Origin: Pseudonocardia sp. C8
Lineage (GTDB): Bacteria > Actinomycetota > Actinomycetes > Mycobacteriales > Pseudonocardiaceae
Assembly: GCF_014267175.1 (NCBI RefSeq)
Contig: NZ_JACMTR010000002.1
Coordinates: 3,249,501-3,313,500 of the forward strand
Direction: 5' to 3'
DNA: 64,000 nt
A program made the position numbers and the translations under genes. Every line of letters starts with the position of its first letter. The first letter of the stretch is position 1. Shown here piece after piece: positions 27,310 to 38,832 of this stretch. The notes beneath the pieces are model-generated. The model was not told the origin of the DNA, searched no databases, and was given only the letters and a program-made list of their open reading frames with translations.

Positions 27310-28307
27310 ACCAGGCCGGACCACCCCGCACCACCTCCGACTCATGGAGCTGCGGGGAGGGGGCACAGGACGGGGCGGGGGCGCACGAGGCGCGGGAAGG
27401 AGCAGGGGCGCCGGCGGCCCGGGTCCGGCGGCTCCGGAAGGTGTTCGGCCGGGTCACCGCGGTGGACGGCGTCGACCTCGACGTCCCGGCCGGGTCGGTG
27501 TTCGGGATGCTCGGCCCCAACGGCTCCGGCAAGACCACCCTGATCCGGATGCTGCTCGGCCTCACCCGGCCCACCTCCGGCACGGTCGAGCTGCTCGGCC
27601 GCCCGGTCCCCGACGGCCTGGCCGCGTCCCTGCCGGACGTCGGCGCGCTCGTCGAGGGGCCCGGGTTCCACCCGTTCCTGACCGGGCGGGAGAACCTGCG
27701 CCGGGCCGCCGCCACCGAACCCCGGCTCTCCGCCGCCGGGATGCGGCCGGCGGTCGAGGCCGCGCTGGAGCGGGTCGGCCTGGCCGACGCGGCGGACCGG
27801 CGCTACCGCGGATACTCGCTCGGAATGAAGCAGCGGCTCGGGCTGGCCGCCGCGCTGCTGGTGCCGCGCCGGCTGGTCGTGCTGGACGAGCCGACGAACG
27901 GGCTCGACCCGGCCGGAACCCGGGAGATCCGCGCCGTCGTGGCCGACCTGCAGGCGTCCGGGGCGACGGTGCTGCTGTCGTCGCACCTGCTCTCCGAGGT
28001 GGAGGCGGTGTGCACGCACGTCGCCGTGCTGAAGCGCGGGTGCCTGGTCGCGTCCGGGGAGCTCGGGCGGCTGCTCGACGCCGTCGCCGGCGGCTGGGAG
28101 ATCAGCACCCCGGACGTCGAGCGGGCCGTTGCGGTCCTGCGGGACGCCGGCGCCACCGCCCGCGCCGACGGTTCCGGGGTGCTCGTCGAGGACGGCCCCG
28201 CCGCGCCGGTGCTGTTCGCGGCGCTGGTCCGGGCCGACGTCGACGTGCACGGCCTGCGCCGGTATCGCCCCGACCTGGAGACGCTGTTCACCAGGATCAC
28301 CGAGTGA
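27306..28307 (+). CDS. ABC transporter ATP-binding protein
   Basis: This 333-aa ATPase has Walker A GPNGSGKTT (residues about 72-80), signature YSLGMKQR, Walker B LVVLDEPTNGLDP and switch histidine in LLSSHLLSEVE. The LGMKQR form of the signature is typical of the ABC-2 group that includes bacitracin and lantibiotic exporters. The first 40 residues are low-complexity, and translation may start further in. The ATG overlaps the LolA-like gene (ATGA), and the stop overlaps the permease (GTGA). Confidence 0.9.
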   Translation: MNQAGPPRTTSDSWSCGEGAQDGAGAHEAREGAGAPAARVRRLRKVFGRVTAVDGVDLDVPAGSVFGMLGPNGSGKTTLIRMLLGLTRPTSGTVELLGRPVPDGLAASLPDVGALVEGPGFHPFLTGRENLRRAAATEPRLSAAGMRPAVEAALERVGLADAADRRYRGYSLGMKQRLGLAAALLVPRRLVVLDEPTNGLDPAGTREIRAVVADLQASGATVLLSSHLLSEVEAVCTHVAVLKRGCLVASGELGRLLDAVAGGWEISTPDVERAVAVLRDAGATARADGSGVLVEDGPAAPVLFAALVRADVDVHGLRRYRPDLETLFTRITE

Positions 28308-29155
28308 CGGCGACGACCGCCGCCCCGGTCTCCTGGGCCCGGCTGCTCGGAGCGGAGCTGCGCTGGGTCCTGCGCCGCCCACGCACGTGGGTGATGCTGG
28401 CACTGCTCGCCGCCGTACCGGTCGTGATGGCGCTGGGCATCGTGCTGTCCGACCGCCCCCGGCGGAGCCTGCTCTCCGAGGTCACCGGCAACGGGCTGTC
28501 GCTGCCGGTCGCCGCGCTGTCGATCCTGCTGACCCTGCTGCTGCCGCTCGCGGTCGCGGTGGCGGCCGGTGACGCGATCGCCGGCGAGGACCAGCAGGGC
28601 ACGCTGCGCGGCCTGCTGCTCGCCCCGGTGGGGCGGCTGCGGCTGGTCGTGATGAAGGCGTTCGGCGTGTACGTGGTTGCCGGTCTCGCGGTCGCGGTGG
28701 TGACGGTGTCGGCGGTGGTCGCCGGGTGGGTGATGATCGGCCCGCCGGTCGTGCTCGCCACGGCGGGCGACGGCGGCGCGCTCGTCACGATGTCCGGGAC
28801 GACGCTGTCCCTGGCCGACGCGGCCACCCGGATCGCCCTGGTCGCCGGGTGGACGGCGGTGCAGCTCGTCGCGGTGGGCACCGTCGCGCTCGCGATCTCG
28901 TCGTTCACCGAGCACCCGGTGGTGGTGCTGTCCTCGGTGCTCGGCGGGGTGATCCTGTTCGGCGTGCTCACCGCCATCCCGGCGCTCGCGCCGCTGCACC
29001 CGTGGCTGATCACGACCGGATGGGACGCGGCCGCGGACGTCCTGCGCGACCCGCTGCCGTACGGCGGGCTGGTCCGCAGCTCCCTGGTCGCGGGCGGCTA
29101 CCTGGCGGTCGGCGCCGCGATGCTGGTGGTCCGGATGCAGCGGCGGGATGCGTGA
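28304..29155 (+). CDS. ABC transporter permease (ABC-2 type)
   Basis: This 283-aa membrane protein has six hydrophobic segments (residues about 28-48, 65-90, 120-145, 175-205, 210-235, 255-275). DAIAGEDQQGTLRGLLLAPV is the hallmark cytoplasmic loop of ABC-2 permeases that contacts the ATPase. It completes a three-gene export cassette with the ATPase and the LolA-like protein. Its stop codon TGA overlaps the first bases of a dispersed 31-bp element. Confidence 0.9.
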   Translation: MTATTAAPVSWARLLGAELRWVLRRPRTWVMLALLAAVPVVMALGIVLSDRPRRSLLSEVTGNGLSLPVAALSILLTLLLPLAVAVAAGDAIAGEDQQGTLRGLLLAPVGRLRLVVMKAFGVYVVAGLAVAVVTVSAVVAGWVMIGPPVVLATAGDGGALVTMSGTTLSLADAATRIALVAGWTAVQLVAVGTVALAISSFTEHPVVVLSSVLGGVILFGVLTAIPALAPLHPWLITTGWDAAADVLRDPLPYGGLVRSSLVAGGYLAVGAAMLVVRMQRRDA

Positions 29156-29184
29156 GAGGAGCTTGCGGAACGAACCATGGGCAC
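29154..29184 (+). repeat. 31-bp dispersed element, single copy upstream of the quinone reductase
   Basis: The element begins at the permease stop codon and contains AGCTTGCGGAACGAACC followed by ATGGGCAC. It matches the copy inside pgk (49477-49507) at most positions and the tandem pair at 57368-57429. Confidence 0.75.
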
Positions 29185-29231
29185 TGCGGCATGATCGGGT
29201 CCGGACGACCGGCGACGATCGAGGAGGGCAC

Positions 29232-30206
29232 ATGCGCGCGGTACGGGTGACGAAGGCCGGAGGCCCGGAGGTACTGGAGGTCGCCGACCTCGACGATCCC
29301 ACCCCGGGCCCCGGTGAGGTGCTGGTCGAGGTCGCCGCGGCGGGCGTCAACTACATCGACACCTACCAGCGCGAGGGCATCTACCCGATGGAGACGCCCT
29401 ACGTCCCCGGGCTGGAGGGCACCGGCCGGGTCACCGCCCTCGGCGAGGGCGTCACCGGGGTGGCGATCGGCGACCGGATCGCGTGGGCCGAGACGCTCGG
29501 CAGCTACGCCCAGCAGGTCACCGTGCCCTGGGACAAGGCCGTCCCGGTGCCGGACGGAGTCGCCGACGACGCCGCGGTCGGAGCCCTGCTCCAGGGCATG
29601 ACCGCCCACTTCCTGGTCAACGACTGCTTCCCGCTGGCCGGCACCGAGACCGTCCTGGTGCACGCCGCCGCCGGCGGGGTCGGGCTGCTGCTCACCCAGC
29701 TGGCGTCCGCGAAGGGGACCCGGGTGATCGCGACGACGTCGAGCGCGGAGAAGGCCGAGCTCGCCCGCGGCGCCGGGGCCGCCGAGGTGATCGACTACAC
29801 CCGGGTGGACGACCTGGCCGCCACGGTCCGCGAGCTGACCGGTGGCACCGGGGTGGACGCGGTGTTCGACAGCGTGGGGCGGACCACGTTCGACGCGAGC
29901 CTGGCCGCGCTGCGCAAGCGCGGGATGCTGGTGCTGTTCGGCGCCGCGTCCGGCCCCGTCCCGCCGGTCGACCCGCAGCGGCTCAACGCCGGCGGTTCGC
30001 TCTACCTGACCCGGCCGAAGCTGTTCGACTACGTCGACACCACCGAGTCGCTGCGGGACCGCGCCGCCGCGGTCTACGCCGAGGTCGCCGCCGGGCGCCT
30101 GGACGTCCGGATCGGGCACCGCTACCCGCTCGAGGAGGCGGGGACCGCGCACGAGGACCTGCAGGGGCGGCGGACGACCGGGAAGCTGCTGCTCCTGCCG
30201 TCCTGA
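29232..30206 (+). CDS. qor: NADPH:quinone oxidoreductase (zinc-free MDR family)
   Basis: This 324-aa protein has a GroES-like N-terminal domain (residues 1-125, with GVNYIDTYQREGIYP and PGLEGTGRV) and a Rossmann domain whose coenzyme loop is AAAGGVGLLLTQLA. The cysteine ligands of zinc-containing alcohol dehydrogenases are absent, which places it with quinone reductases. It reduces quinones or reactive carbonyls with NADPH. ATG at 29232 has GAGGAGGG just upstream. M. tuberculosis qor (Rv1454c) lies in the corresponding region. Confidence 0.92.
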   Translation: MRAVRVTKAGGPEVLEVADLDDPTPGPGEVLVEVAAAGVNYIDTYQREGIYPMETPYVPGLEGTGRVTALGEGVTGVAIGDRIAWAETLGSYAQQVTVPWDKAVPVPDGVADDAAVGALLQGMTAHFLVNDCFPLAGTETVLVHAAAGGVGLLLTQLASAKGTRVIATTSSAEKAELARGAGAAEVIDYTRVDDLAATVRELTGGTGVDAVFDSVGRTTFDASLAALRKRGMLVLFGAASGPVPPVDPQRLNAGGSLYLTRPKLFDYVDTTESLRDRAAAVYAEVAAGRLDVRIGHRYPLEEAGTAHEDLQGRRTTGKLLLLPS

Positions 30207-30246
30207 TGCGCAGGAAAGATCCGCGCGGAGGTGCTATGAACCCGGT

Positions 30247-32271
30247 GTGCCGACGGATGACGCCGCGAAGACCCCGTTCCACGACCTCGACGCCTACGTC
30301 GCGCTGCCGCGCCTCGGCGGGCTGGCGCTGTCGCCCGACGGGACGCGCCTGGTCACCGGGGTCGCCGAGCTGGAACCCGACGGCACCCGCTACCGCACCG
30401 CGCTGTGGGAGGTCGACCCGGCGGGCGAGCGACCCGCGCAGCGCCTGACCCGGGGCGCGGCCGGTGAGTCCGACCCGGTGTTCACCCCGGACGGGGACCT
30501 GCTGTTCCGCTCGTCGCGGCCGGACCCGGACGCGTCGTCGGACACCGACACCCCGATCGGGCTGTGGATGCTCCCCGCCGCGGGCGGCGAGGCCCGCCCG
30601 GCCGGCAGCCGCCCCGGCGGGATCGACGACGTCGCCGTCGCCCGCGGCGCGGGCACGGTCGTCGCGTCGTCGCCGACCCTGCCGGGCGCGGTCACCGGCG
30701 AGGACGACGAGCAGCGCCGGACCGCCCGCTCGGAGGCGAAGGTCAGCGCGATCCTGCACACCGGCTACCCGGTGCGGCACTGGGACCACGACCTCGGGCC
30801 GGCCGAGAACCGCCTGCTGGTGCGGGACGGCGACGGCTGGACCGACCTGACCCCGTTCCCGGGCCGGGCCCTGGACGACACCGCGTTCGACGTCTCCCCG
30901 GACGGGACGACCGTCGTCACGGCCTGGCACCGGGCCCGCGGCCACGGCATGCGGCGGGCGGGGATCGTCGCGATCGACGTCGCCACCGGAGGGCACCGCG
31001 ACCTGCTGTCCGACGACGACCACGAGTACTCCGAGCCGCGGATCAGCCCGGACGGGCGCACGGTCGCCGTCCGCCGCGAGACCGTGCCCACCCCGGAGAC
31101 GGCCCCGCGGATCGACCTGGTGCTGGTGCCCCTGGCCGGGGGCGAGACCCGGCCGGTCGCCGCGGGCTGGGACCGGTGGCCGTCGGCGGCGCGCTGGACC
31201 CCGGACTCGTCCGCGCTGGTCGTCGGCGCCGACGACGACGGCCGCGGGCCGCTGTTCCGGATCGACCTCGACCCGGCCGGTGACCGCGTCGTCCGGCTGA
31301 CCGCCGACCACGGCTGCTACACCGACCCCGTACTGTCACCGGACGGTCGCTGGGTGTACGCGCTGCGCAACGCCTACGACGCGCCGCCCGCCCCGGTCCG
31401 GGTGGACGCCCGCGCCGGCGGCTCCGGCCCCGAGCACCTGCCGGGCCCGGCGGAGGCCCCGGAGCTACCCGGCACACTCACCGAGATCGAGACCACCACC
31501 GGCGACGGCACCCGGGTCCGGGCCTGGCTGGTGCTGCCGTCCGGCGCCGACGCCGCCGCACCGGCACCGCTGCTGCTGTGGATCCACGGTGGCCCGCTGG
31601 CCAGCTGGAACGCCTGGACCTGGCGGTGGAACCCGTGGCTGATGGCGGCCCGCGGCTACGCCGTCCTGCTGCCCGACCCGGCCCTGTCCACCGGCTACGG
31701 CCAGGACTTCGTGCAACGCGGCTGGGGCCGCTGGGGCGGCCCGCCCTACGAGGACCTCATGGCGATCACCGACGAGGCCGTGGCCCTCCCCGAGATCGAC
31801 ACCACCCGGACCGCCGCGATGGGCGGCTCGTTCGGCGGCTACATGGCGAACTGGGTCGCGGGGCACACCGACCGGTTCGCCGCGATCGTCACGCACGCGA
31901 GCCTGTGGGCGCTGGACCAGTTCGGCCCGACCACCGACCACGCCGACTACTGGCTGACCGAGATGTCCCCGGCGATGGCGCAGGCGAACAGCCCGCACCT
32001 GCACGCCGACGCGATCACCACCCCGATGCTGGTGATCCACGGCGACCGGGACCACCGGGTGCCGATCGGCGAGGGCCTGCGGCTGTGGTGGGACCTGGTG
32101 TCGCGGCAGCCCGACCCGGACGCGAACCCGCACCGGTTCCTGTACTTCCCGGACGAGCACCACTGGGTGCTGGCGCCGCGCCACGCCGTCCTCTGGTACG
32201 AGACCGTCCACGCGTTCCTGGCGACGCACGTCCTCGGCCAGGAGTGGGTGACCCCCGACCTGCTGCGCTGA
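30247..32271 (+). CDS. S9-family serine peptidase (prolyl oligopeptidase/acylaminoacyl-peptidase type)
   Basis: This 674-aa cytoplasmic enzyme has an N-terminal beta-propeller (residues about 20-395, with repeated SPDGT/TPDS motifs) and a C-terminal alpha/beta-hydrolase domain. The catalytic serine lies in GGSFGGYM, the aspartate in HGDRDHRVP and the histidine in DEHHWVL. IHGGPLASWN forms the oxyanion region. It should cleave short peptides or acylated N-termini. The GTG start at 30247 lies 40 bases after qor, so the two may be co-transcribed. The stop is 20 bases from the convergent ctaB stop. Confidence 0.92.
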   Translation: MPTDDAAKTPFHDLDAYVALPRLGGLALSPDGTRLVTGVAELEPDGTRYRTALWEVDPAGERPAQRLTRGAAGESDPVFTPDGDLLFRSSRPDPDASSDTDTPIGLWMLPAAGGEARPAGSRPGGIDDVAVARGAGTVVASSPTLPGAVTGEDDEQRRTARSEAKVSAILHTGYPVRHWDHDLGPAENRLLVRDGDGWTDLTPFPGRALDDTAFDVSPDGTTVVTAWHRARGHGMRRAGIVAIDVATGGHRDLLSDDDHEYSEPRISPDGRTVAVRRETVPTPETAPRIDLVLVPLAGGETRPVAAGWDRWPSAARWTPDSSALVVGADDDGRGPLFRIDLDPAGDRVVRLTADHGCYTDPVLSPDGRWVYALRNAYDAPPAPVRVDARAGGSGPEHLPGPAEAPELPGTLTEIETTTGDGTRVRAWLVLPSGADAAAPAPLLLWIHGGPLASWNAWTWRWNPWLMAARGYAVLLPDPALSTGYGQDFVQRGWGRWGGPPYEDLMAITDEAVALPEIDTTRTAAMGGSFGGYMANWVAGHTDRFAAIVTHASLWALDQFGPTTDHADYWLTEMSPAMAQANSPHLHADAITTPMLVIHGDRDHRVPIGEGLRLWWDLVSRQPDPDANPHRFLYFPDEHHWVLAPRHAVLWYETVHAFLATHVLGQEWVTPDLLR

Positions 32272-32290
32272 GCCCCGGCGCCGGGGCCGG

Positions 32291-33340
32291 TCAGAACAGG
32301 ACCGGCAGCCCCAGGGCGGCGTCGACGGCGATCGCCGCGAACAGCACGCACAGGTACAGGTTCGACAGGTGGAACAGCGGCATCGGGGCGACCTCGCCGC
32401 CCGCCTTGACCGCGCTGTGCAGGCGGTGCGCCCGGAAGACGAAGTACGCCCCGCCGAGCAGCGCCACCCCCAGGTAGACCCAGGACGTCGCGGGCAGCAG
32501 GAGCAGGCTCCAGGCCACCATCACCCAGCTGTAGACGACGATCCGGACCGAGACCGCGGGCGCCGCGGCGACCACCGGCAGCATCGGGACGCCGGCCGCG
32601 GCGTAGTCGTCGCGGTAGCGCATCGCGAGCGCCCAGAAGTGCGGCGGGGTCCAGAAGAAGATCACGCCGAACATGACGAGCGCGGGCCACTCGATCGTGC
32701 CGGTGACCGCGGCCCAGCCGATCACCACCGGCATGCAGCCCGCGGCGCCGCCCCACACGATGTTCTGCGAGGTCCGCCGCTTCAGCAGCAGCGTGTAGAC
32801 GAGCACGTAGAACGCGATCGCGGCCACGGTGAGCGCGGCCGCCAGCCAGTTCGTCGTGAACCCGAGCCACAGCGAGCTCAGCGCCGCCAGCACCAGGCCG
32901 AAGACCAGGGCGTTGCGGGTGGGCACCTGCCCCTTCGCCAGCGGGCGCCGGGCGGTGCGCTTCATCTTCTGGTCGATGTCGGCGTCGACGACGCAGTTCA
33001 GCGCGTGCGCGGCGGCCGCGGCCATCGCGCCGCCGACCAGGGTCGCGACGATCAGCCACAGCGACGGGACGCCCCGCTCGGCCAGGAACATCGCGGGGAC
33101 CGTGACCACGAGCAGCTGCTCGATGATCCGGGTCTTGGTGAGGCCGAGGTAGGCCGCCACGGTGGCGCGCATCCGGGCCAGCCGCCCCACCGGGGTCGGG
33201 TCCGCAGCGGGGACCGCCGCCTCGGGGACGGCGACCGGCGGGGCGTCGGCGGCTCCGGCACCGGCCGTCGCGGACGACTCCGCCCGTCCCGGCCGCGCGG
33301 TCGGCACCGCCCGGCTCCGCCGCGACGCGGGTGCGCTCAC
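32291..33340 (-). CDS. ctaB: Protoheme IX farnesyltransferase CtaB (haem O synthase)
   Basis: This 349-aa UbiA-family membrane enzyme transfers farnesyl from farnesyl diphosphate to haem B. Nine hydrophobic segments are seen after a 60-residue alanine/proline-rich leader. The two aspartate-rich motifs are [20 protein letters not shown] and the later [29 protein letters not shown] marks the first helix. It supplies CtaA with haem O. The gene diverges from tkt across 430 bases, as ctaB and tkt do in M. tuberculosis. Confidence 0.95.
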   Translation of the reverse strand: MSAPASRRSRAVPTARPGRAESSATAGAGAADAPPVAVPEAAVPAADPTPVGRLARMRATVAAYLGLTKTRIIEQLLVVTVPAMFLAERGVPSLWLIVATLVGGAMAAAAAHALNCVVDADIDQKMKRTARRPLAKGQVPTRNALVFGLVLAALSSLWLGFTTNWLAAALTVAAIAFYVLVYTLLLKRRTSQNIVWGGAAGCMPVVIGWAAVTGTIEWPALVMFGVIFFWTPPHFWALAMRYRDDYAAAGVPMLPVVAAAPAVSVRIVVYSWVMVAWSLLLLPATSWVYLGVALLGGAYFVFRAHRLHSAVKAGGEVAPMPLFHLSNLYLCVLFAAIAVDAALGLPVLF

Positions 33341-33770
33341 CTGTTCGTACCTCGCTCGGCTCGGCAGTACGTCGATCCTGTACCGGCGCGATGATCGACC
33401 GCGCGGCCCAGGGCTGAGAGCCGAGGTCGCACGCGCCTCTAGTTCTACAGCGCGTCGATGCTAACCCGTCGCATGCGGTCCCGGGCGGCCGGGTACACCC
33501 GTGTCGGACGCCCCGCCCGTCCCCCGTGACGGGCGGCAAAGTCCCAGGCACCGGGCCCGCGCAGTAGGGTGGGCCGGAGCCGGGGGCGGCGACGGTGCCG
33601 CCGGGGGTGTCCGGGTCGCCGCCCAGCGACCCGTATCGCCGCCGGTTGCGGCCGTGTGCTGCGCCGGTGGGATGCGCCCCCGCGCGTCGCGACCACCACG
33701 TCGTGACCACCACTGCGCCGCCCCGCGGCACGACCCGTCACATGCCGACGCGAGTACAGGAGCCACCGCC
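33341..33770. other. 430-bp divergent intergenic region between ctaB and tkt
   Basis: No gene is seen. A less G+C-rich island at 33430-33475 contains CTAGTTCTACAG on the plus strand and GTTAGCAT on the minus strand, likely core promoter material for tkt and ctaB respectively, although no clean -35/-10 pair can be fixed. The 3' part (33560-33770) is very G+C-rich and should form a long tkt leader of at least 200 bases. Confidence 0.5.
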
Positions 33771-35897
<2,127 letters not shown>

Positions 35898-35931
35898 CCT
35901 TCACGGCTGCCGATCGCAAGGAGACCAACTG

Positions 35932-37041
35932 ATGAGCAACGACCGACTCGCCGCGCTGTCCGCGGCCGGGGTGTCGATCTGGCTGGACGACCTGTCCCGG
36001 GAGCGGCTGAACAGCGGCAACCTCGCCGAGCTGATCCGGAACAAGCACCTGGTCGGTGTCACCACCAACCCGACGATCTTCGCGACGGCGCTGGCCGACG
36101 GCGCCGCCTACGACCAGCAGGTCCGCGAGCTCGCGGATCGCGGCGCCGACGTCGACACCGCGATCCGCGAGATCACCGTGGCCGACGTGCAGCAGGCCTG
36201 TGACGTGTTCTCCGGCACCTGGGAGCACACCGGCGGGGTCGACGGCCGGGTGTCGCTGGAGGTCGACCCGAACCTGGCCCACGACACGGAGAAGACCACC
36301 GCCCAGGCCCGGGACCTGTGGAAGGCCGTGGACCGGCCGAACCTACTGGTCAAGATCCCGGCCACCGAGGCGGGCCTGCCGGCGATCACCCGCGCCACCG
36401 CGGAGGGGATCAGCGTCAACGTCACGCTGATCTTCTCGGTGGAGCGCTACAAGGCCGTCATGGACGCCTACCTCACCGGCCTGGAGCAGGCCCTGGACAA
36501 CGGCCAGGACCTGTCGAGGATCCACTCGGTCGGCTCGTTCTTCGTGTCCCGGGTGGACACCGAGATCGACAAGCGGCTCGAGGCCGTCGGCGGTGCCGAG
36601 GCGCTGCGGCTGCGCGGCAAGGCCGCGATCGCGAACTCCCGGCTGGCCTACGCGGCCTACCGGGACGCGTTCTCCGGCGCCCGCTGGGAGGCCCTCAAGG
36701 CCAGGGGGGCGAACGCCCAGCGGCCGCTGTGGGCCTCGACCGGGGTGAAGAACCCGGACTACCCCGACACCCTCTACGTCTCCGAGCTGGTTGTGGACAA
36801 CACCGTCAACACCATGCCGGAGAAGACCCTCGAGGCGTTCGCCGACCACGGCGAGGTCCACGGCGACAAGGTCACCGACGCCGCCGGCGCCGCCCAGCAG
36901 GTCTTCACCGACCTCGAGGGCGTCGGCATCGACCTCGACGACGTCTACGTCGTGCTCGAGAACGAGGGCGTCGACAAGTTCGCGAAGTCCTGGGTCGAGC
37001 TGCAGGACACCGTCCGGCAGCAGCTCGAGGCCGCGAAGTAG
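35932..37041 (+). CDS. tal: Transaldolase
   Basis: This 369-aa enzyme belongs to the long actinobacterial transaldolase type. The Schiff-base lysine lies in [33 protein letters not shown] and [11 protein letters not shown] are conserved family blocks. It works with transketolase in the non-oxidative pentose phosphate branch. AAGGAG stands nine bases before the ATG at 35932. The next coding frame begins on the base after its stop. Confidence 0.96.
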   Translation: MSNDRLAALSAAGVSIWLDDLSRERLNSGNLAELIRNKHLVGVTTNPTIFATALADGAAYDQQVRELADRGADVDTAIREITVADVQQACDVFSGTWEHTGGVDGRVSLEVDPNLAHDTEKTTAQARDLWKAVDRPNLLVKIPATEAGLPAITRATAEGISVNVTLIFSVERYKAVMDAYLTGLEQALDNGQDLSRIHSVGSFFVSRVDTEIDKRLEAVGGAEALRLRGKAAIANSRLAYAAYRDAFSGARWEALKARGANAQRPLWASTGVKNPDYPDTLYVSELVVDNTVNTMPEKTLEAFADHGEVHGDKVTDAAGAAQQVFTDLEGVGIDLDDVYVVLENEGVDKFAKSWVELQDTVRQQLEAAK

Positions 37042-38796
37042 TTGGCGGACAACACACCCGGCGGCGACGGGGCCGATCTCGGTTCCGCCGCCGCCGGTGG
37101 TCTCCCCGGCGCGACGCCCGCCCCGGTGCGGGTGCGCCCGGGCGGGGAGCCGTTCACCGAGGCGGCGCACCGGATCGCGGGCGAGCTGGCCGCGGAGACG
37201 GTGGCGTCCCGGCTGGCGGACGGCGACCCCAGCGTCTGGGGGGCCGCCGCCACCGGCCGGACCGGCTGGGTGGGCCTGGCGCGGGCCTCCCGCCCGCTGG
37301 CCGGCCAGGTCGCGGCGCTGCGCGAGCGGTTCGCGGTGGCCGGGGCGCACCGGGTCCTGCTCGTCGGCACGCCGGACGCGGTCGCCGCCGCCCGGCTGGT
37401 GGCGTCCCTGGACCCGGGGACCACCCGGCTCACCACGCTCGACTCGGCCGACCCCGTGCAGGTCGCCGAGGCGCTGTCCGGCGAGCTCGCCGAGACCGTG
37501 CTGGTGGTCGCGGACGCGCGCGGGGACGACCCGGTGGTCGCCGCGGTCCGGCACGCGGTGACCGCGGTGCTCGCCGACGAGGTCGGCCCGGACGCGCTCG
37601 CCGCCCGCACGGTGCACCTCACCGAACCCGGATCGCCGCTCGACACCCCCGGCGACGTCGTCGTGGTCACGCTGGACGCCGACGTCCCCGGCCGGTTCGG
37701 CGCGCTCGGCCCGCTGGGCCTGGTCCCGGCCGGGCTGGCGGGCGCCGACGTCGCCGCTCTGCTCGCGGACGCCGTGCCCGCGGCCGACGCGCTCGCGGCC
37801 GACGACCCGGACAACCCCGCGCTGGTGCTGGCCGGTGCGCTGGCCGCCGCACGCGGATCGGTGCTCGCGCTGCGCGACGAGGCCCGCTCCCCCACGCTCA
37901 CCGCGTGGCTCGCGCCGCTGCTGACCGCGGCGGGCCTGGCCGCGGTGCCCGCGGAACCCGGCACGGAGGTGCCCGCCCCCGGTACCGCGCCGCCCGGCGT
38001 CGTCGACGTGCACGCCGACGGCAGCGGCGCCGTCCCGGAACCCGGCGGCGGTGCCGTGCGCACCGAGGCCGGCCCGGGCGCGACCGTCGTCCTCTGGCAG
38101 GTCGCGGCCGCGCTGGCGGCACGCGTGCTGGGAGCCGACCCGTTCGCCCCGGCCCCGCCGGTGCCCGAGGACGGTCCCGACGACCCGCCCACGTTCGTCG
38201 ACGGCGGCATCGCCGTACACGCCGGGGACTGGCTGCCGTCCGGTGTGGACACCGTCGCGGGCGCGCTGGACGCGCTCGCCGCCGCCGCCCGCCGGGACGG
38301 TGGCCACCTCGCCGTCTCCGCCTGGCTGGACCCCGAATCCGACGCCTCGGTGGGCGTGCTGCGCGGCCCGCTCGTCGCTCGTGCCGGAGTGCCGGTGGCG
38401 TTCGGCTGGGCACCCGGCTGCCGCACCGGCGACACCGGCGCCCCGGACCGGGCGGCGCACTGCCACCTCACCGGCGGCGCCGGCCCGGCGGAGGACACGT
38501 TCGACGCGTACCTCGATCCCGGGCCCGACGCCCCGGGGTTCGACGGCCCGGGGGTCGACGGCCTCGGTCGGGGTGCGGGCCCGGGGATCGACGTGGTCGG
38601 GCCCGCTGCCGGCCCGGGTGACGACGCGCTCGGCGCGGGGAACGCGCCGGAACCGTCCGGACTGGATAGCCTGCACGCGGCGCAGGCCCGCTCGGTCGTC
38701 GCCGAGCAGCGGCGGCGGGGGCGACCGGTGCTGCGACTGCACCTGACCGACCGCCTGACCGGCCTGGTGACGCTGGCGCGGGCCGTCGGGCACTGA
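37042..38796 (+). CDS. Degenerate glucose-6-phosphate isomerase-like protein in the pentose phosphate operon
   Basis: A 584-aa frame with no stop fills the place between tal and zwf where many actinobacteria carry pgi. Segments align with actinobacterial Pgi: the N-terminal ASRLADGDPSVWG, the block VPGRFGALGPLGLVPAGLAG (canonical GGRYSALTAFGLVP) and a C-terminal SIS-like region. The functional motifs are missing. The phosphate loop GMGGSS reads VGTPDA, the SKSGGT loop reads ADARGD, and the ESTGK segment with the catalytic glutamate reads TAAGLA. Residues 450-560 are glycine/aspartate/proline-rich. It is probably a non-catalytic paralogue. TTG at 37042 is the likely start; a later one is possible. 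A decaying pseudogene kept open by high G+C is the alternative. Confidence 0.68.
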   Translation: MADNTPGGDGADLGSAAAGGLPGATPAPVRVRPGGEPFTEAAHRIAGELAAETVASRLADGDPSVWGAAATGRTGWVGLARASRPLAGQVAALRERFAVAGAHRVLLVGTPDAVAAARLVASLDPGTTRLTTLDSADPVQVAEALSGELAETVLVVADARGDDPVVAAVRHAVTAVLADEVGPDALAARTVHLTEPGSPLDTPGDVVVVTLDADVPGRFGALGPLGLVPAGLAGADVAALLADAVPAADALAADDPDNPALVLAGALAAARGSVLALRDEARSPTLTAWLAPLLTAAGLAAVPAEPGTEVPAPGTAPPGVVDVHADGSGAVPEPGGGAVRTEAGPGATVVLWQVAAALAARVLGADPFAPAPPVPEDGPDDPPTFVDGGIAVHAGDWLPSGVDTVAGALDALAAAARRDGGHLAVSAWLDPESDASVGVLRGPLVARAGVPVAFGWAPGCRTGDTGAPDRAAHCHLTGGAGPAEDTFDAYLDPGPDAPGFDGPGVDGLGRGAGPGIDVVGPAAGPGDDALGAGNAPEPSGLDSLHAAQARSVVAEQRRRGRPVLRLHLTDRLTGLVTLARAVGH

Positions 38797-38832
38797 CACG
38801 GACGCGGACACCACGAGACAGCCGGAGGAGCG

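Noticed and set aside
30247..32271. Secreted peptidase
   Set aside because: The N-terminus has no signal peptide; the beta-propeller begins within the first 20 residues, as in cytoplasmic S9 enzymes.
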